Of a stretch of DNA of 64,000 nt, positions 1-8,492 are shown piece by piece. The notes under the pieces are model-generated. The model did no database searches, was not told where the DNA came from, and saw only the letters and a list, made by a program, of their open reading frames with translations. Within the stretch, counting starts at the first letter, position 1. Each line of letters starts with the position of its first letter. The DNA is from Hyphomicrobium sp. (GTDB lineage: Bacteria > Pseudomonadota > Alphaproteobacteria > Rhizobiales > Hyphomicrobiaceae). The stretch spans positions 21,175 to 85,174 of the forward strand of contig JALHOF010000015.1 of NCBI GenBank assembly GCA_022843145.1, in the 5' to 3' direction. The position numbers and the translations under genes are program-made.

Positions 1-151
1 GCTGGTGGGCAACCGAAGCGCCCGGCGCGGTTGCTGGTGGGCAACCGAAGCGCCCGGCGCGGTTGCTGGTGGGCAACCGAAGCGCCCGGCGCGGTTGCTG
101 GTGGGCAACCGAAGCGCCCGGCGCGGTTGCTGGTGGGCAACCGAAGCGCCC
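1..151. repeat. Tandem repeat array, 32-bp unit, about 4.7 copies
   Basis: Perfect head-to-tail copies begin at 1, 33, 65, 97 and 129; the last breaks off near 151. The array may continue upstream of the window. It lies directly downstream of the CAP-lipoprotein stop at 161. The unit contains the core gcgccggg when read on the minus strand and resembles, in opposite orientation, the 41-bp repeat at 1037-1200. There are no unique spacers, so it is not CRISPR. It can be read through as an open frame on both strands, but the peptide is a low-complexity by-product. Its role is unknown. Confidence 0.95.
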
Positions 152-160
152 ACTAAAGAC

Positions 161-832
161 TCACATCGACGACCCGAGCACCAGCGTCCAGAACGACTTG
201 AACTCGGTCTTCTGATCCTGGACCAGCGCAATGCCCATGTGCTCCGCGTCGCCGAGCAGCAGGTTCTTGTTGTGGCCGGGACTTTCTTTCCAGCCCTTCA
301 TCACCTCGTCGAAGGTGATCTGCCCGGTGCCGACGTTCTCCGCGGTCAGCTTCGCCTTGTAGCCCGCGCGCTTGACGCGATCCCACGGGTTGGAGCCGTC
401 CGAGCCGTAATGCGAGATGCGGTCCCACTTCGCGAGATCGCGCGAATGGTTCTTGGCCGCGACGCTCAATTCGGCGTTGAGCTTCAGCGGTTTCAGGCCC
501 TTGTCGCGGCGGTACTGGTTGATGAGGTCGCGCGCCTTCTCGGGGTCGAGCGCGGTGGTGCTGTAGTCGCGGTCGGAAAGTGCGCCGGCCGGCGCCTTTT
601 CGAACGTTCCCTTGGGAGCCTGATCATCCAGCCGCGCCACGCGCGTTTCGCCTGCGGTGTCGCGAGGCGTGCCTGGTTCCCCGCCGAGCGCGACGCTGTC
701 GCGGAGCTTTTTGCGGGCGCTGGGCGCCGGCGCAGTGGGAGCGTCGGTGAACCCCGACGAAATGGTCTGCGAGCCAAGGCTACATGCCGCCAGCGTAAAC
801 GCCAGCGCAACGGATAGTGCGACGCGATACAT
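161..832 (-). CDS. CAP/SCP-domain lipoprotein
   Basis: The product is a 223-residue predicted lipoprotein with an N-terminal CAP (cysteine-rich secretory/PR-1) domain relationship. The ATG at 832 is preferred over the upstream in-frame ATG at 877. It gives a short basic start, a hydrophobic stretch and the lipobox LAAC with Cys17, and a purine-rich GCGGGGG lies just upstream. A disordered Pro/Ala/Arg linker follows, and the last 130 residues carry CAP hallmarks: INQYR, NHSRDLA, a HYGSDGSNPWDR segment with His, and GWKESPGHNKNLL. Bacterial CAP proteins are exported and their function is mostly undefined; some bind lipids or act on the wall. The gene is bracketed by two related tandem-repeat arrays. 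The domain call is firm, the role is not. Confidence 0.85.
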   Translation of the reverse strand: MYRVALSVALAFTLAACSLGSQTISSGFTDAPTAPAPSARKKLRDSVALGGEPGTPRDTAGETRVARLDDQAPKGTFEKAPAGALSDRDYSTTALDPEKARDLINQYRRDKGLKPLKLNAELSVAAKNHSRDLAKWDRISHYGSDGSNPWDRVKRAGYKAKLTAENVGTGQITFDEVMKGWKESPGHNKNLLLGDAEHMGIALVQDQKTEFKSFWTLVLGSSM

Positions 833-1373
833 ACTCGAAACCCCCGCAGGTGACATCGCGGAACTCAACGCCAGCATCGCCCGAACCCGTTAACTCGACG
901 TTAAAGCTAATAACGATCGTCCGTGATGTTCCAAAAAACACCGCGGACCGCCGTCCACCTCAGCTTCACGCCTCCCACCCCATCACGCGTGAACATGTTG
1001 TCGTCATTTTGACCGCGCCGCGGCAATGTTCCGACCGCGCCGGGTGCGTGTCGGCACCGGAAGACGCCAGCAAGAACGCGCCGGGTGCGGGTCGGCACCC
1101 GAAGGCGCCAGCAAGAACGCGCCGGGTGCGTGTCGGCACCGGAAGGCGCCAGCAAGAACGCGCCGGGTGCGTGTCGGCACCGGAAGGCGCTCCAAAAACT
1201 AGCGGCGCATCGGCAACCCGGGCCGTGCAATCGGCCCGCACAAGCCCTTCTCGCTTCCAACTTCCACGCTGATCACGCAGAATCCGTCCGAGGCTGTTGT
1301 GATTCGCCTGTCTCCCGTGCGTGGCGTGCCGTTGCGTGATGAGGCCGTTGCCACGACGAGGAGGACTGCCGCT
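833..1373. other. Intergenic region holding a repeat array and two divergent starts
   Basis: This is the stretch between the CAP lipoprotein start (minus) and the winged-helix gene start (plus). It must hold promoters for both. It contains the 41-bp repeats at 1037-1200. A GAGGAGG Shine-Dalgarno sequence lies around 1358-1364. I see no convincing RNA gene, and reading frames across it are low-complexity products of the repeats. Confidence 0.6.
1037..1200. repeat. Tandem repeat array, 41-bp unit, 4 copies
   Basis: Copies begin at 1037, 1078, 1119 and 1160. Copies 1, 3 and 4 are nearly identical, copy 2 differs at two positions, and copy 4 degenerates at its end. Each unit starts gcgccgggtgcg and ends ccagcaagaac. 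It shares the gcgccggg start and a ccagcaa block with the reverse complement of the 32-bp unit at 1-151. The two arrays therefore look like diverged relatives on either side of one gene. No spacers and no associated mobile gene were seen. Confidence 0.93.
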
Positions 1374-2600
1374 GTGACCGCATTGGTCGAAGATCTGACC
1401 CCGCATCGCCGAGCCACCGCCGCGGTACCGACCGCCGTGCCGGCTGTCGATCCCGCGCAGCCGCTGGACATTCTCATTCTGGCGCGGCTGTCCGTTGCCG
1501 GGGGTGCTACCCGTGCCGAGATCGTGCGCGACTTGATGTCGTTCGTGTCGCATCGTTTGTCGCCGGCCGAATGGCGCGCCGCCGCAGCCGGTGGGGCGTC
1601 ACGGCTGATCGCAGCCGGGCTAGCCATTGAGGCGCGCGGCCGTTTGCTGCCGACCGAGGCCGGCGCCGACGCCATGCGCCGCGCATTCGGTTCTCGCGGC
1701 GCGCTCCCGCCAACTTGGGTCGACATGCGCGAGCAGCGCCTCGTGGCGCGCGCGCTCGGCCTCGAAGGCGAAAGCGCCGCCAAGGTGAAGCTGCTCGCAA
1801 CGCCGGAAGGGCTTCGCGCCCTCGTGCTGCAAAAGGCCTTCGGGCTCCCGCTCAAGGGCAATCAGACCGCCAACCGCCTTCGCGTCGAGTTGGCCGTCGT
1901 CGCGCTCGAACGTGCTTTCGGCAACAAGATCAAGGGCGGCCTCGGCGCGTCCGGAGGGTTCACCGCCAAGGCCGGCCGCTTGCTTGCCGGACAGCTCTCC
2001 GCCCGGCCGCGCGACTTCGGCACGGACGGCCGGCTCATCGCCGAATTGGCCGCCGAGCAGGCGGGCGCGCCGCAGTCCGATGCCGATGCGCTGCGGCTCG
2101 CCGTGTTGCGGCGCTGGGTGTCGACGCTGCTTCCCGCGCATGCCGCGACCTCCACGCCTGTCGCCGCCGTTCTGCAACGCGCTGAGCGCACGGGGCAGAT
2201 CCGCGATAGTCAACTTCGCGACGGCCCGGGCCGAGATGCCGCTGGATCCGCGCCCGCCAACGATGCCGGTCCCGCCGGTCTCACGCCCCGCGAGCTGCAA
2301 CGCCCGGGTCTCGACGATTTCGCAACGGCCGTCAAAACCGTCGCGGGGACCGTCGCCGAGGGCTGGCCAGGCAACCGCAAGGCGTTTATCTCTCGGGTAT
2401 GGCAGGCGATTCGCCAGTCCTGGCCGCAATGGCAGCTTTCCGAGATCGAGTTCAAGTGCATGCTCGCCGAGGCGCATCGCGCCGGGCAGATCGTGCTCGC
2501 GAACGCCGATCTCAAGGACAAGAAATCGATCGCCGAGATCGACGCCTCCGCCATCGCCTACAAAAACACTGTCTGGCACTACGTGCGCGTCGAAGACTAG
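1374..2600 (+). CDS. Winged-helix-like protein, partner of the dual P-loop ATPase
   Basis: The product is 408 residues from the GTG at 1374, which has an ideal GAGGAGG about 8 nt upstream. A GTG at 1299 would add 25 unstructured residues. I do not recognise the family. Residues about 30-105 look like a winged helix (LDILILARLSVAGGATRAE followed by a turn and a basic strand). The middle is helical and Ala/Arg-rich. The last 95 residues look like a second winged-helix-like domain, including the helix NRKAFISRVWQAIRQSW and a final aromatic strand. No enzymatic motif is visible. The gene sits 98 nt before the ATPase gene on the same strand, so the two probably form an operon; a DNA-binding or adaptor role for the motor is inferred. 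Confidence 0.8.
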   Translation: MTALVEDLTPHRRATAAVPTAVPAVDPAQPLDILILARLSVAGGATRAEIVRDLMSFVSHRLSPAEWRAAAAGGASRLIAAGLAIEARGRLLPTEAGADAMRRAFGSRGALPPTWVDMREQRLVARALGLEGESAAKVKLLATPEGLRALVLQKAFGLPLKGNQTANRLRVELAVVALERAFGNKIKGGLGASGGFTAKAGRLLAGQLSARPRDFGTDGRLIAELAAEQAGAPQSDADALRLAVLRRWVSTLLPAHAATSTPVAAVLQRAERTGQIRDSQLRDGPGRDAAGSAPANDAGPAGLTPRELQRPGLDDFATAVKTVAGTVAEGWPGNRKAFISRVWQAIRQSWPQWQLSEIEFKCMLAEAHRAGQIVLANADLKDKKSIAEIDASAIAYKNTVWHYVRVED

Positions 2601-2668
2601 CACTCCGGTCATCTGCAATTCGGAACTGCGGGGCACGCCCGCCACACGGACTATCGAGTTAGCGCGGA

Positions 2669-2682
2669 GCGAAGTGCTTCGC
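2669..2682. promoter_or_regulatory. Perfect 14-bp inverted repeat in front of the ATPase gene
   Basis: The sequence gcgaagtgcttcgc reads as gcgaag-tg-cttcgc. It ends two bases before the purine run ggggac that serves as the ribosome site for the ATG at 2699. It could be an operator for a dimeric DNA-binding protein, possibly the upstream winged-helix product, or a small RNA hairpin limiting translation. It could also be chance. Confidence 0.35.
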
Positions 2683-2698
2683 CGGGGACAAGCGATCG

Positions 2699-5600
2699 AT
2701 GCCGCAGAACGCCAGTACCGCTCCGAGCAATGCACGTCGCGCTGAAGGCGCGTCTCCGGCACGCCGTGCTGATGGCGCGACGATCGCGCCCGACGAGCTC
2801 GCGCAGGCATTCGAACACTCCATCACCTGGGAAGACGACATCTGGCGCGCCGATCCGGTCGACGTGCCGGCCGTGCATCAGAAGGCGCGGCGCAAGTTCG
2901 CCGATCTGTTGGCCACCGTCTCGTCTGGACGCGGCTCGGCAACGCCCGCGCGCATCCTGCTGTTCCACGGCCAGTCCGGCGCCGGTAAGACGCATCTCAT
3001 CCGCGCGCTGCGCACGACCGCGCACCGTGAGGGCACGGCCTATTTCGGCTATGCCCAGATGACGCCCGACATCGCCAACTACGCCGACTACTATCTGCGC
3101 CGCCTCGTCCACTCGCTCGAAAAATCCTACGATCCGGACCGCGACGGCGAGAGTGCGCTGCAGCGACTGACCAATCTGATGGTCGAAGATGCCGAGGTCG
3201 TGTCTGCGAACGATCTCGATGCCTTGCGCGAGGCCACCCTCGACGCCCCGGCACTTGCCCGCCTCGTGCTGCGGATCGCCGACGAAATCGTCGCGGCGCC
3301 CAAGTTCGCGGGTGAGGATCTCGACATCAACATCGTCCGCGCCTTGCTGTATCTCCAGCGCCGCGACCCGCGCGTCGATCAGCGTGTCCGCCAGTACCTG
3401 CACGGCCGGCAATTGACGATGCTCGCCGCCGAGGCGGTTTCCGCGCTCGATCCGAACACCGGAGAGGATCGCGCCTTCGAGATCATCACCTCGCTCGGCA
3501 AGCTGATGTGGACCGTCGATCGCGCCGCGATGGTGTTCGTCATCGATCAGGTTGAGGATCTGCGCTTCTTCGACAACGCCGAAGAGCGCTTCCAGAAAGC
3601 CGTTCGCGACCTCATCCAGATTGCCAACCGGCTGACCAACGCCATCGTCATCATTTCCTGCCTCGAGGATTTCTACGGTCAGGTCCGTGGCGTGCTCGCG
3701 CAATCCTATATCGACCGGATCGAAAAATCGGGGCCCGTGGCATTGCTCGAAAGCCGCACGCCCGAGGAAGCTCGCCTCATCATCGCCAAGCGGCTCGAGC
3801 ACGAGGCTGAAAGCCGCGCCGGAGGGTTGAGCTTCCCCGATCCGTCGGCGTTCTTCGGTCCTGAATTTTTCGAGGAGTTCGGCGGACTGTCCACGCGCCG
3901 CCTGCTCGAACACGCGCAGACCCGGTTGCGCTCGAAAACCGACGAGACGCCGGAACCCGCCGCTCCCGAACCCGAGGATACCGGCGCTGGCTTCATCTCC
4001 AAGCTCGCCGCCGCACTCGGCTTCGGCCCAGCCTCCGAGCCCGACGAAACGAGCCCGTCGTCGAACAGCGTCGATTTCCGCGATCTGTGGGACCGCTTCG
4101 CGAGCGCATCGGAAGCCGAGATCCCTTCCGACGACACCGAGCTCATGGGCGTGTTGACGGCGGCCTTGCCGCTCGCGCGCGACGAGTGGGGCGGCATAGT
4201 CGACCTCAAGATCGACCGGCTCGAACTCGGTGACGACCTGCCCGCGATCGATCTCACGGTAAAGCACCGTTCCGGCCTCGTCACCGAGACGCGCGTCTTC
4301 CTCTGCAACCGCCCGACGCAAGGCGGCGGCCTCAAGCGGCAGCTCGACAAGCTGCTCAATCAGATGGCCGGCAAGTCGTGTTTCATGCTGCGCGCGTCGG
4401 ATTTCCCGCCCAACAAGAAGAACCAGACCGCGCAAGCCTTCCGTAAATTCCGCGATGGCGGCGGCCGTCAGATCCTGGTGCCGATCCCAGAATGGGAAAA
4501 GATGATGACCGTGCGCGAATTCCACGCGCATCATCGTCACGATCCCGGTTTCAAGCCGTGGTTCGAGCAGGCGAAGCTGCTCTCGGGCCTGATCTCGATC
4601 ATCCAGCTTTTGCGGCTCGATCTTCTCGGCCGGCAGTTGCCGCGCGTCGTGTCGAAGACGCCCGGGGACGATCGCTCGTTCTCGCCGGCCGACGGCCGCG
4701 CCGCGAGTTCATCCGGCCCTGTCACCATCATCAACGGCAATCGGACTGCCGATGCCGTGCCCATGTTCGAGCCGGGAGCGGCGTCGCTGCTTCCCACCGT
4801 CGAGCCTGGCGCCTCACCATCGGGATCCGTTTTGGGACCGGTTCCGGCCAACGACGACGAGTTGCCGTTGTCGGTCATCCTCGACGAAAGCGGTTCCAAC
4901 GGTTCGAGCATTCTCGCTGGCCGCGAAATCGGTCTCCGCTCCAAGCCCGTTTCTCTCAATATGAGCGTTCTTAAGCGTCACTCGGCGGTGCTCGGCGGCT
5001 CCGGCTCCGGTAAGACGACGCTGGCGTTGACCATCATCGAGCAGGCGTTGCTGCGCGGCATTCCGGCCGTGCTCATCGACCGCAAGGGTGATCTCTGCAG
5101 CTACGCCAATCCCGATGTCTGGCGTGCCAACGACGAAGAGTTCTCCGAGCGTCGCGGCGAACGGGAGAAGCTCGCCGACGCCATCGACGTCGCCGTCTAC
5201 ACGCCCGGCCGTTCCTCGGGCCGCCCAATCTCGATCACGCTCCTGCCCAACGGCATCAACGAGCTGCCCGAGCACGAGCAGCAGTTGCTCGCCAACTTGT
5301 CGGCCGCCGCTCTCGGCGACATGCTGCATCTGAAAAACTCGGCGACGCATCAGAAGCAGTCGGGCACGCTGTCGGTCGCCTTGCGCATTCTCGGCGCGCG
5401 CCACAGCCGCGAGGTGATGCTCGGCGACCTCATCCATCTGCTCGAGGACGACGATCCCGAACTAGCCGACCTGACGCAGCGCATGGACCCCTCGGGGCGT
5501 TTGCGCCGCGATCTCGTCGCCCAGCTCGACAGCCTGCGTCACCGCAACTCTGTGCTGTTCGACGGCGGCGGCGAGAGCCTGCGGATGGACAGTCTGCTCG

Positions 5601-6193
5601 GTCTTGGGCCGTTCGCGCGCGAGGGCCGCACGCGGCTGTCGATCATCTATACGGGCTTCCTCGGCGACAACGAGAACATCCTGTTCTGGGTTTCGCAGTT
5701 CCTGTCCGAAACTTTGCGCTTCTGCCAGCGCAATCCGAACGACGAATTGCAGGCCATCGTCATGTTCGACGAAGCCGACCTCTACATTCCCGCCAACGCC
5801 AAGCCGGCCACCGCCGAGCCGCTGCAGAGCCTGTTGAAGCGCGCCCGCTCGGCCGGTCTCGGCATCATGCTCGCCACCCAGTCGCCGGGCGACCTCGATT
5901 ACAAGAGCCGCGACCAGATCACGAGCTGGTTCATCGGCCGCGTTCGCGAGGACACGGCACTGCGCAAGCTCAAGGCCGCGTTCCAGTCCGAGAGCGGGCT
6001 CGATCCCGCCATGGTGCTGCCCGGCCAGACCGTCGGCGAGTTCCATCTCGTGCAAGAGGGCCTCGTCCGCTCGATGAAGGCGCAGCGCTCGCTGATCTCC
6101 GCCGAGCAGGTGCCGTTCGACCGCATCGAGCAGCTCGCCCACGAAACCAAGGGACAGGACGAACGCCAGCTCCGGCTCTTCGACATGAAATAG
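2699..6193 (+). CDS. Dual P-loop ATPase: AAA/ORC-like N-terminus and HerA-like C-terminus
   Basis: The product is 1164 residues with two complete NTPase domains. The first has Walker A GQSGAGKT at 91-98 and a Walker B-like VFVIDQVED near 279-287, giving an AAA/ORC or KAP-like look. A Pro/Glu linker lies around 415-460. Residues about 460-650 form an alpha/beta region of unknown type (DLTVKHRSGLVTE, RASDFPPNKK). The second ATPase has Walker A GGSGSGKT at 766-773, IDRKGD at 793-798, Walker B IVMFDEAD near 1020-1027 and the LATQSPGDLD segment near 1058. This is the pattern of HerA/VirD4/FtsK-type DNA or protein motors. No nuclease motif is obvious and the protein is probably cytoplasmic. It is paired with the winged-helix gene upstream. 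Large HerA-like ATPases are common in anti-phage and DNA-processing loci, but this architecture is not one I can name. Confidence 0.9.
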   Translation: MPQNASTAPSNARRAEGASPARRADGATIAPDELAQAFEHSITWEDDIWRADPVDVPAVHQKARRKFADLLATVSSGRGSATPARILLFHGQSGAGKTHLIRALRTTAHREGTAYFGYAQMTPDIANYADYYLRRLVHSLEKSYDPDRDGESALQRLTNLMVEDAEVVSANDLDALREATLDAPALARLVLRIADEIVAAPKFAGEDLDINIVRALLYLQRRDPRVDQRVRQYLHGRQLTMLAAEAVSALDPNTGEDRAFEIITSLGKLMWTVDRAAMVFVIDQVEDLRFFDNAEERFQKAVRDLIQIANRLTNAIVIISCLEDFYGQVRGVLAQSYIDRIEKSGPVALLESRTPEEARLIIAKRLEHEAESRAGGLSFPDPSAFFGPEFFEEFGGLSTRRLLEHAQTRLRSKTDETPEPAAPEPEDTGAGFISKLAAALGFGPASEPDETSPSSNSVDFRDLWDRFASASEAEIPSDDTELMGVLTAALPLARDEWGGIVDLKIDRLELGDDLPAIDLTVKHRSGLVTETRVFLCNRPTQGGGLKRQLDKLLNQMAGKSCFMLRASDFPPNKKNQTAQAFRKFRDGGGRQILVPIPEWEKMMTVREFHAHHRHDPGFKPWFEQAKLLSGLISIIQLLRLDLLGRQLPRVVSKTPGDDRSFSPADGRAASSSGPVTIINGNRTADAVPMFEPGAASLLPTVEPGASPSGSVLGPVPANDDELPLSVILDESGSNGSSILAGREIGLRSKPVSLNMSVLKRHSAVLGGSGSGKTTLALTIIEQALLRGIPAVLIDRKGDLCSYANPDVWRANDEEFSERRGEREKLADAIDVAVYTPGRSSGRPISITLLPNGINELPEHEQQLLANLSAAALGDMLHLKNSATHQKQSGTLSVALRILGARHSREVMLGDLIHLLEDDDPELADLTQRMDPSGRLRRDLVAQLDSLRHRNSVLFDGGGESLRMDSLLGLGPFAREGRTRLSIIYTGFLGDNENILFWVSQFLSETLRFCQRNPNDELQAIVMFDEADLYIPANAKPATAEPLQSLLKRARSAGLGIMLATQSPGDLDYKSRDQITSWFIGRVREDTALRKLKAAFQSESGLDPAMVLPGQTVGEFHLVQEGLVRSMKAQRSLISAEQVPFDRIEQLAHETKGQDERQLRLFDMK

Positions 6194-6490
6194 TGACCGG
6201 GGAAATAGTGTGAGGCGCGCGTTCATCTCCGGCCCGCCGACGTCACGAATGTGCATGAAGTTCAGCAAATTTTGCGTCCTTCATGTCGGGTATGACACGG
6301 CTAAAAAGCGTGACAATAATGGCACGTTAACCATGCCGTCTGCGGACTCTCACAGCTCGCAGATGCGAGACGATTTTGCTTGGCGCTTTTGTCGCGTTCA
6401 GGAGTATTCACTTCAACTTATTGAAATGTATCAGTAAAAGTTTTTGTTTTGGGACGTGCACGTGGTGTCGCAATTGACAGTGTCCACACG

Positions 6491-6499
6491 TTATCCACA
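6491..6499 (+). promoter_or_regulatory. Perfect DnaA-box match
   Basis: The nonamer ttatccaca matches the consensus TTATNCACA exactly. Another site with two mismatches (gtgtccaca) lies just before it at 6480-6488. One strong box is not enough to call an origin, but it could mark a DnaA-controlled promoter. Confidence 0.4.
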
Positions 6500-6684
6500 T
6501 CTCGCTTTTGCGAGACATGTCCGTGACGGTTTCGCGAATCTTAGGTGTGTCAAGCATTATTCCGGTGTAAGATCATTTGGTCTAATCGGGAAAGTAGGGC
6601 GTTCCGGTTGGATTGGGGGAAAATGAGGCTGAGGGCAAAAGCCGCCAGCCCCCATGGAGTTCAGTTGTGTAGCGGGGTCGTGTC

Positions 6685-6777
6685 ATGGTTGCTAAGTCGT
6701 TCGTTATGCTCGTGTTGGCGTCTTTGGCGGGACCCGCGATTGGCGTCGGAGTGTTCATGGTGATGAACGCGATGTAG
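6685..6777 (+). CDS. Possible 30-residue single-membrane-span peptide
   Basis: An ATG at 6685 opens a 30-codon frame ending in TAG at 6775-6777. The peptide starts MVAKSF and is then almost entirely hydrophobic (Leu, Val, Ala, Gly, Ile, Met), which would make one transmembrane helix. A ggggtc purine run lies about 8 nt upstream. It stands alone in the long intergenic region. The frame could be chance, since it is short and has no recognisable family. Confidence 0.3.
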   Translation: MVAKSFVMLVLASLAGPAIGVGVFMVMNAM

Positions 6778-7157
6778 GCGCGGTAGATCGCGCAACATTG
6801 TCAGTTACCATCGCGTATCTCATCGGCTGCCTTGCGGAAGCGCAGCCCTCAGAGATCTTAACGACATGTCGGCGGCGGTGAAATCGCCGCCCCACGTTAC
6901 ATCAGACGTTCAGCCAAGACGGCCGGGCCGTTCAGCGATCGTTCGTCGTCTCGCATGGTCAACTCGTTCCTGAAGCAAAGCACCCGGCGTTCGCCGTGGT
7001 TGCTTTCGTGGCTCATCTTCCGATTCCGAAGGCTCAGGCTCAGGCGAAACGCGGCCAGTACGGTCCAGTACAGTTTCGTCGGCGTCGGCATTCGCGATTG
7101 CACGCCCCCCCGCTGCGTGCTCCAAGATCGGTTGGACTGCGGAGACCAGCCAACAGA

Positions 7158-8480
7158 ATGAAGCGACCGAAACCTACGCCCACACTCAGCGACGACTGCT
7201 TTGCGGCCGATCGGCCGCGCATGCGACACGCGGAAGCGGTCGCGATCCTTTCTGAGCGCATCGTGCCGACTGTCGCGATCACGTCGGTGCCGCTCGCAGC
7301 CGCCGCCGGACGTATTCTGGCGGGACCGGCCGTCGCGCGGCATCCGGTGCCGTTGCACACCAATTCCGCCGTCGATGGCTACGCGTTCCGGTCGGCGGAC
7401 GCCGCCGGATCCGATCCGGCAAGCTGGCCGGTCGCCGGTCGCGCCGCCGCCGGAAACGCTTATGACGGCATCCCGCCCCCCGGCGCCGCCGTCCGCATTT
7501 TTACCGGCGCCGTAATGCCCAAAGGTCTCGATACGGTCGTTATGCAGGAAGACACCGCGCCTGATCCGGCCGGCCCTGCGCGTGTCTTCATCCCTGCCGG
7601 TCTCAAGCGAGGGGCCAACGTTCGCCGCGCAGGCGAGGACGTCGCCGAAGGGACGGTGCTGCTCGATGCGGGAGCGGTGCTCCGCCCACAAGATCTCGCG
7701 GCGCTGGCATCGATCGGATATGGCGCTGTTCCTGTTTTCGACCGCGTACGCGTCGCCATCGTGTCGTCTGGTGACGAGGTCATCCGGCCCGGCCAACGCG
7801 AACTCGGGCTGGGCGAAGTGTTTGACGCCAACGCCCCGATGCTCGACGCGCTCGCCACGTTGAGCGGAGCCGAGGTCACCGATCTCGGTGTCTGGCCGGA
7901 CAATCGCAGGGAAGTCGAGCGGCGTCTTGCGGAGGCAGCGGCGCATTTCGACGTGATCCTGACCACCGGCGGTGCGAGCAAGGGCGCAGAGGATCACATG
8001 TCCGCCGCCCTAGACGCGCTCGGCCAGCGCCACCTGTGGCAACTCGCGATCAAACCTGGCCGGCCGATGATGTTCGGCCAGATCAGGACGACGGCGGCGG
8101 GCCGCCCGCGCGATACCCTGATGGTCGGGCTTCCGGGCAATCCCGTTGCCGTGTTCGTCTGCTATCTCATGTACGTCCACCCGATGCTTCGCCGTCTCGG
8201 CGGCGCGCCGTGGCCGGAGCCGAGGCGGTTCATGTTGCCGGCGAACTTCGAATTCACCGGCCGCAAGCAAGGCCGCCGTGAATTCTGGCGCGGCGTGCTT
8301 GAAACCTCACCGTCCGGCGTGATGTCGGCGGGCAAGTTCGCCCGCGACGGCTCGGGTTTGATATCCGGTCTTCGCGCGGCCGACGGTCTGATCGATATTC
8401 CCGAGGACGCCGCTGACGTGCACTTTGGCGATCCCGTCGCGTTCATCCCCTTCACCGAATTCGGCATCGTCGGCCGGTGA
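7158..8480 (+). CDS. moeA: Molybdopterin molybdenumtransferase MoeA
   Basis: The product is a 440-residue MoeA/gephyrin E-domain protein, which inserts molybdate into adenylylated molybdopterin in the last step of molybdenum cofactor synthesis. Family signatures are RHPVPLHTNSAVDGYAF near the N-terminus, VMPKGLDTVVMQED, the MoCF-binding segment TTGGASKGAEDHM, and LVGLPGNPVAVFV. The ATG at 7158 gives a normal family length; an open frame to 6996 adds 54 residues of low-complexity sequence without similarity to MoeA. The gene is alone here and converges on the pentapeptide gene with only 12 nt between the stops. Confidence 0.95.
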   Translation: MKRPKPTPTLSDDCFAADRPRMRHAEAVAILSERIVPTVAITSVPLAAAAGRILAGPAVARHPVPLHTNSAVDGYAFRSADAAGSDPASWPVAGRAAAGNAYDGIPPPGAAVRIFTGAVMPKGLDTVVMQEDTAPDPAGPARVFIPAGLKRGANVRRAGEDVAEGTVLLDAGAVLRPQDLAALASIGYGAVPVFDRVRVAIVSSGDEVIRPGQRELGLGEVFDANAPMLDALATLSGAEVTDLGVWPDNRREVERRLAEAAAHFDVILTTGGASKGAEDHMSAALDALGQRHLWQLAIKPGRPMMFGQIRTTAAGRPRDTLMVGLPGNPVAVFVCYLMYVHPMLRRLGGAPWPEPRRFMLPANFEFTGRKQGRREFWRGVLETSPSGVMSAGKFARDGSGLISGLRAADGLIDIPEDAADVHFGDPVAFIPFTEFGIVGR

Positions 8481-8492
8481 ATTTCCCGCATC

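Larger units (their letters stand above)
6194..7157. other. Long AT-richer intergenic region
   Basis: About 960 bp lie between the ATPase and moeA. The first 450 bp are visibly less GC-rich than the surroundings, with runs such as aaaagtttttgtttt near 6436. It holds a perfect DnaA box (6491-6499), a weaker match just before it (6480-6488), a TTAACCAT motif at 6327-6334 that resembles a CtrA half-site, two GANTC sites (near 6345 and 6536), and a possible 30-codon membrane peptide (6685-6777). I find no tRNA or classical riboswitch. Frames extending moeA upstream to 6996 are low-complexity and rejected. Confidence 0.6.

Noticed and set aside
5-817. 270-codon plus-strand frame starting in the 32-bp repeat
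   Set aside because: Opposite to the CAP lipoprotein, with a repeated low-complexity start created by the array.
1-1200. CRISPR arrays
   Set aside because: Repeats are contiguous with no spacers, and no cas genes are nearby.
2651-4540. 629-codon minus-strand frame over the dual ATPase
   Set aside because: Antisense shadow of a clearly coding plus-strand gene with Walker motifs.
6194-7157. Chromosomal replication origin
   Set aside because: Only one perfect DnaA box and no usual origin neighbours; kept as a low-interest observation.
6996-7157. N-terminal extension of MoeA
   Set aside because: Arg-rich low-complexity sequence without family similarity; the ATG at 7158 fits.
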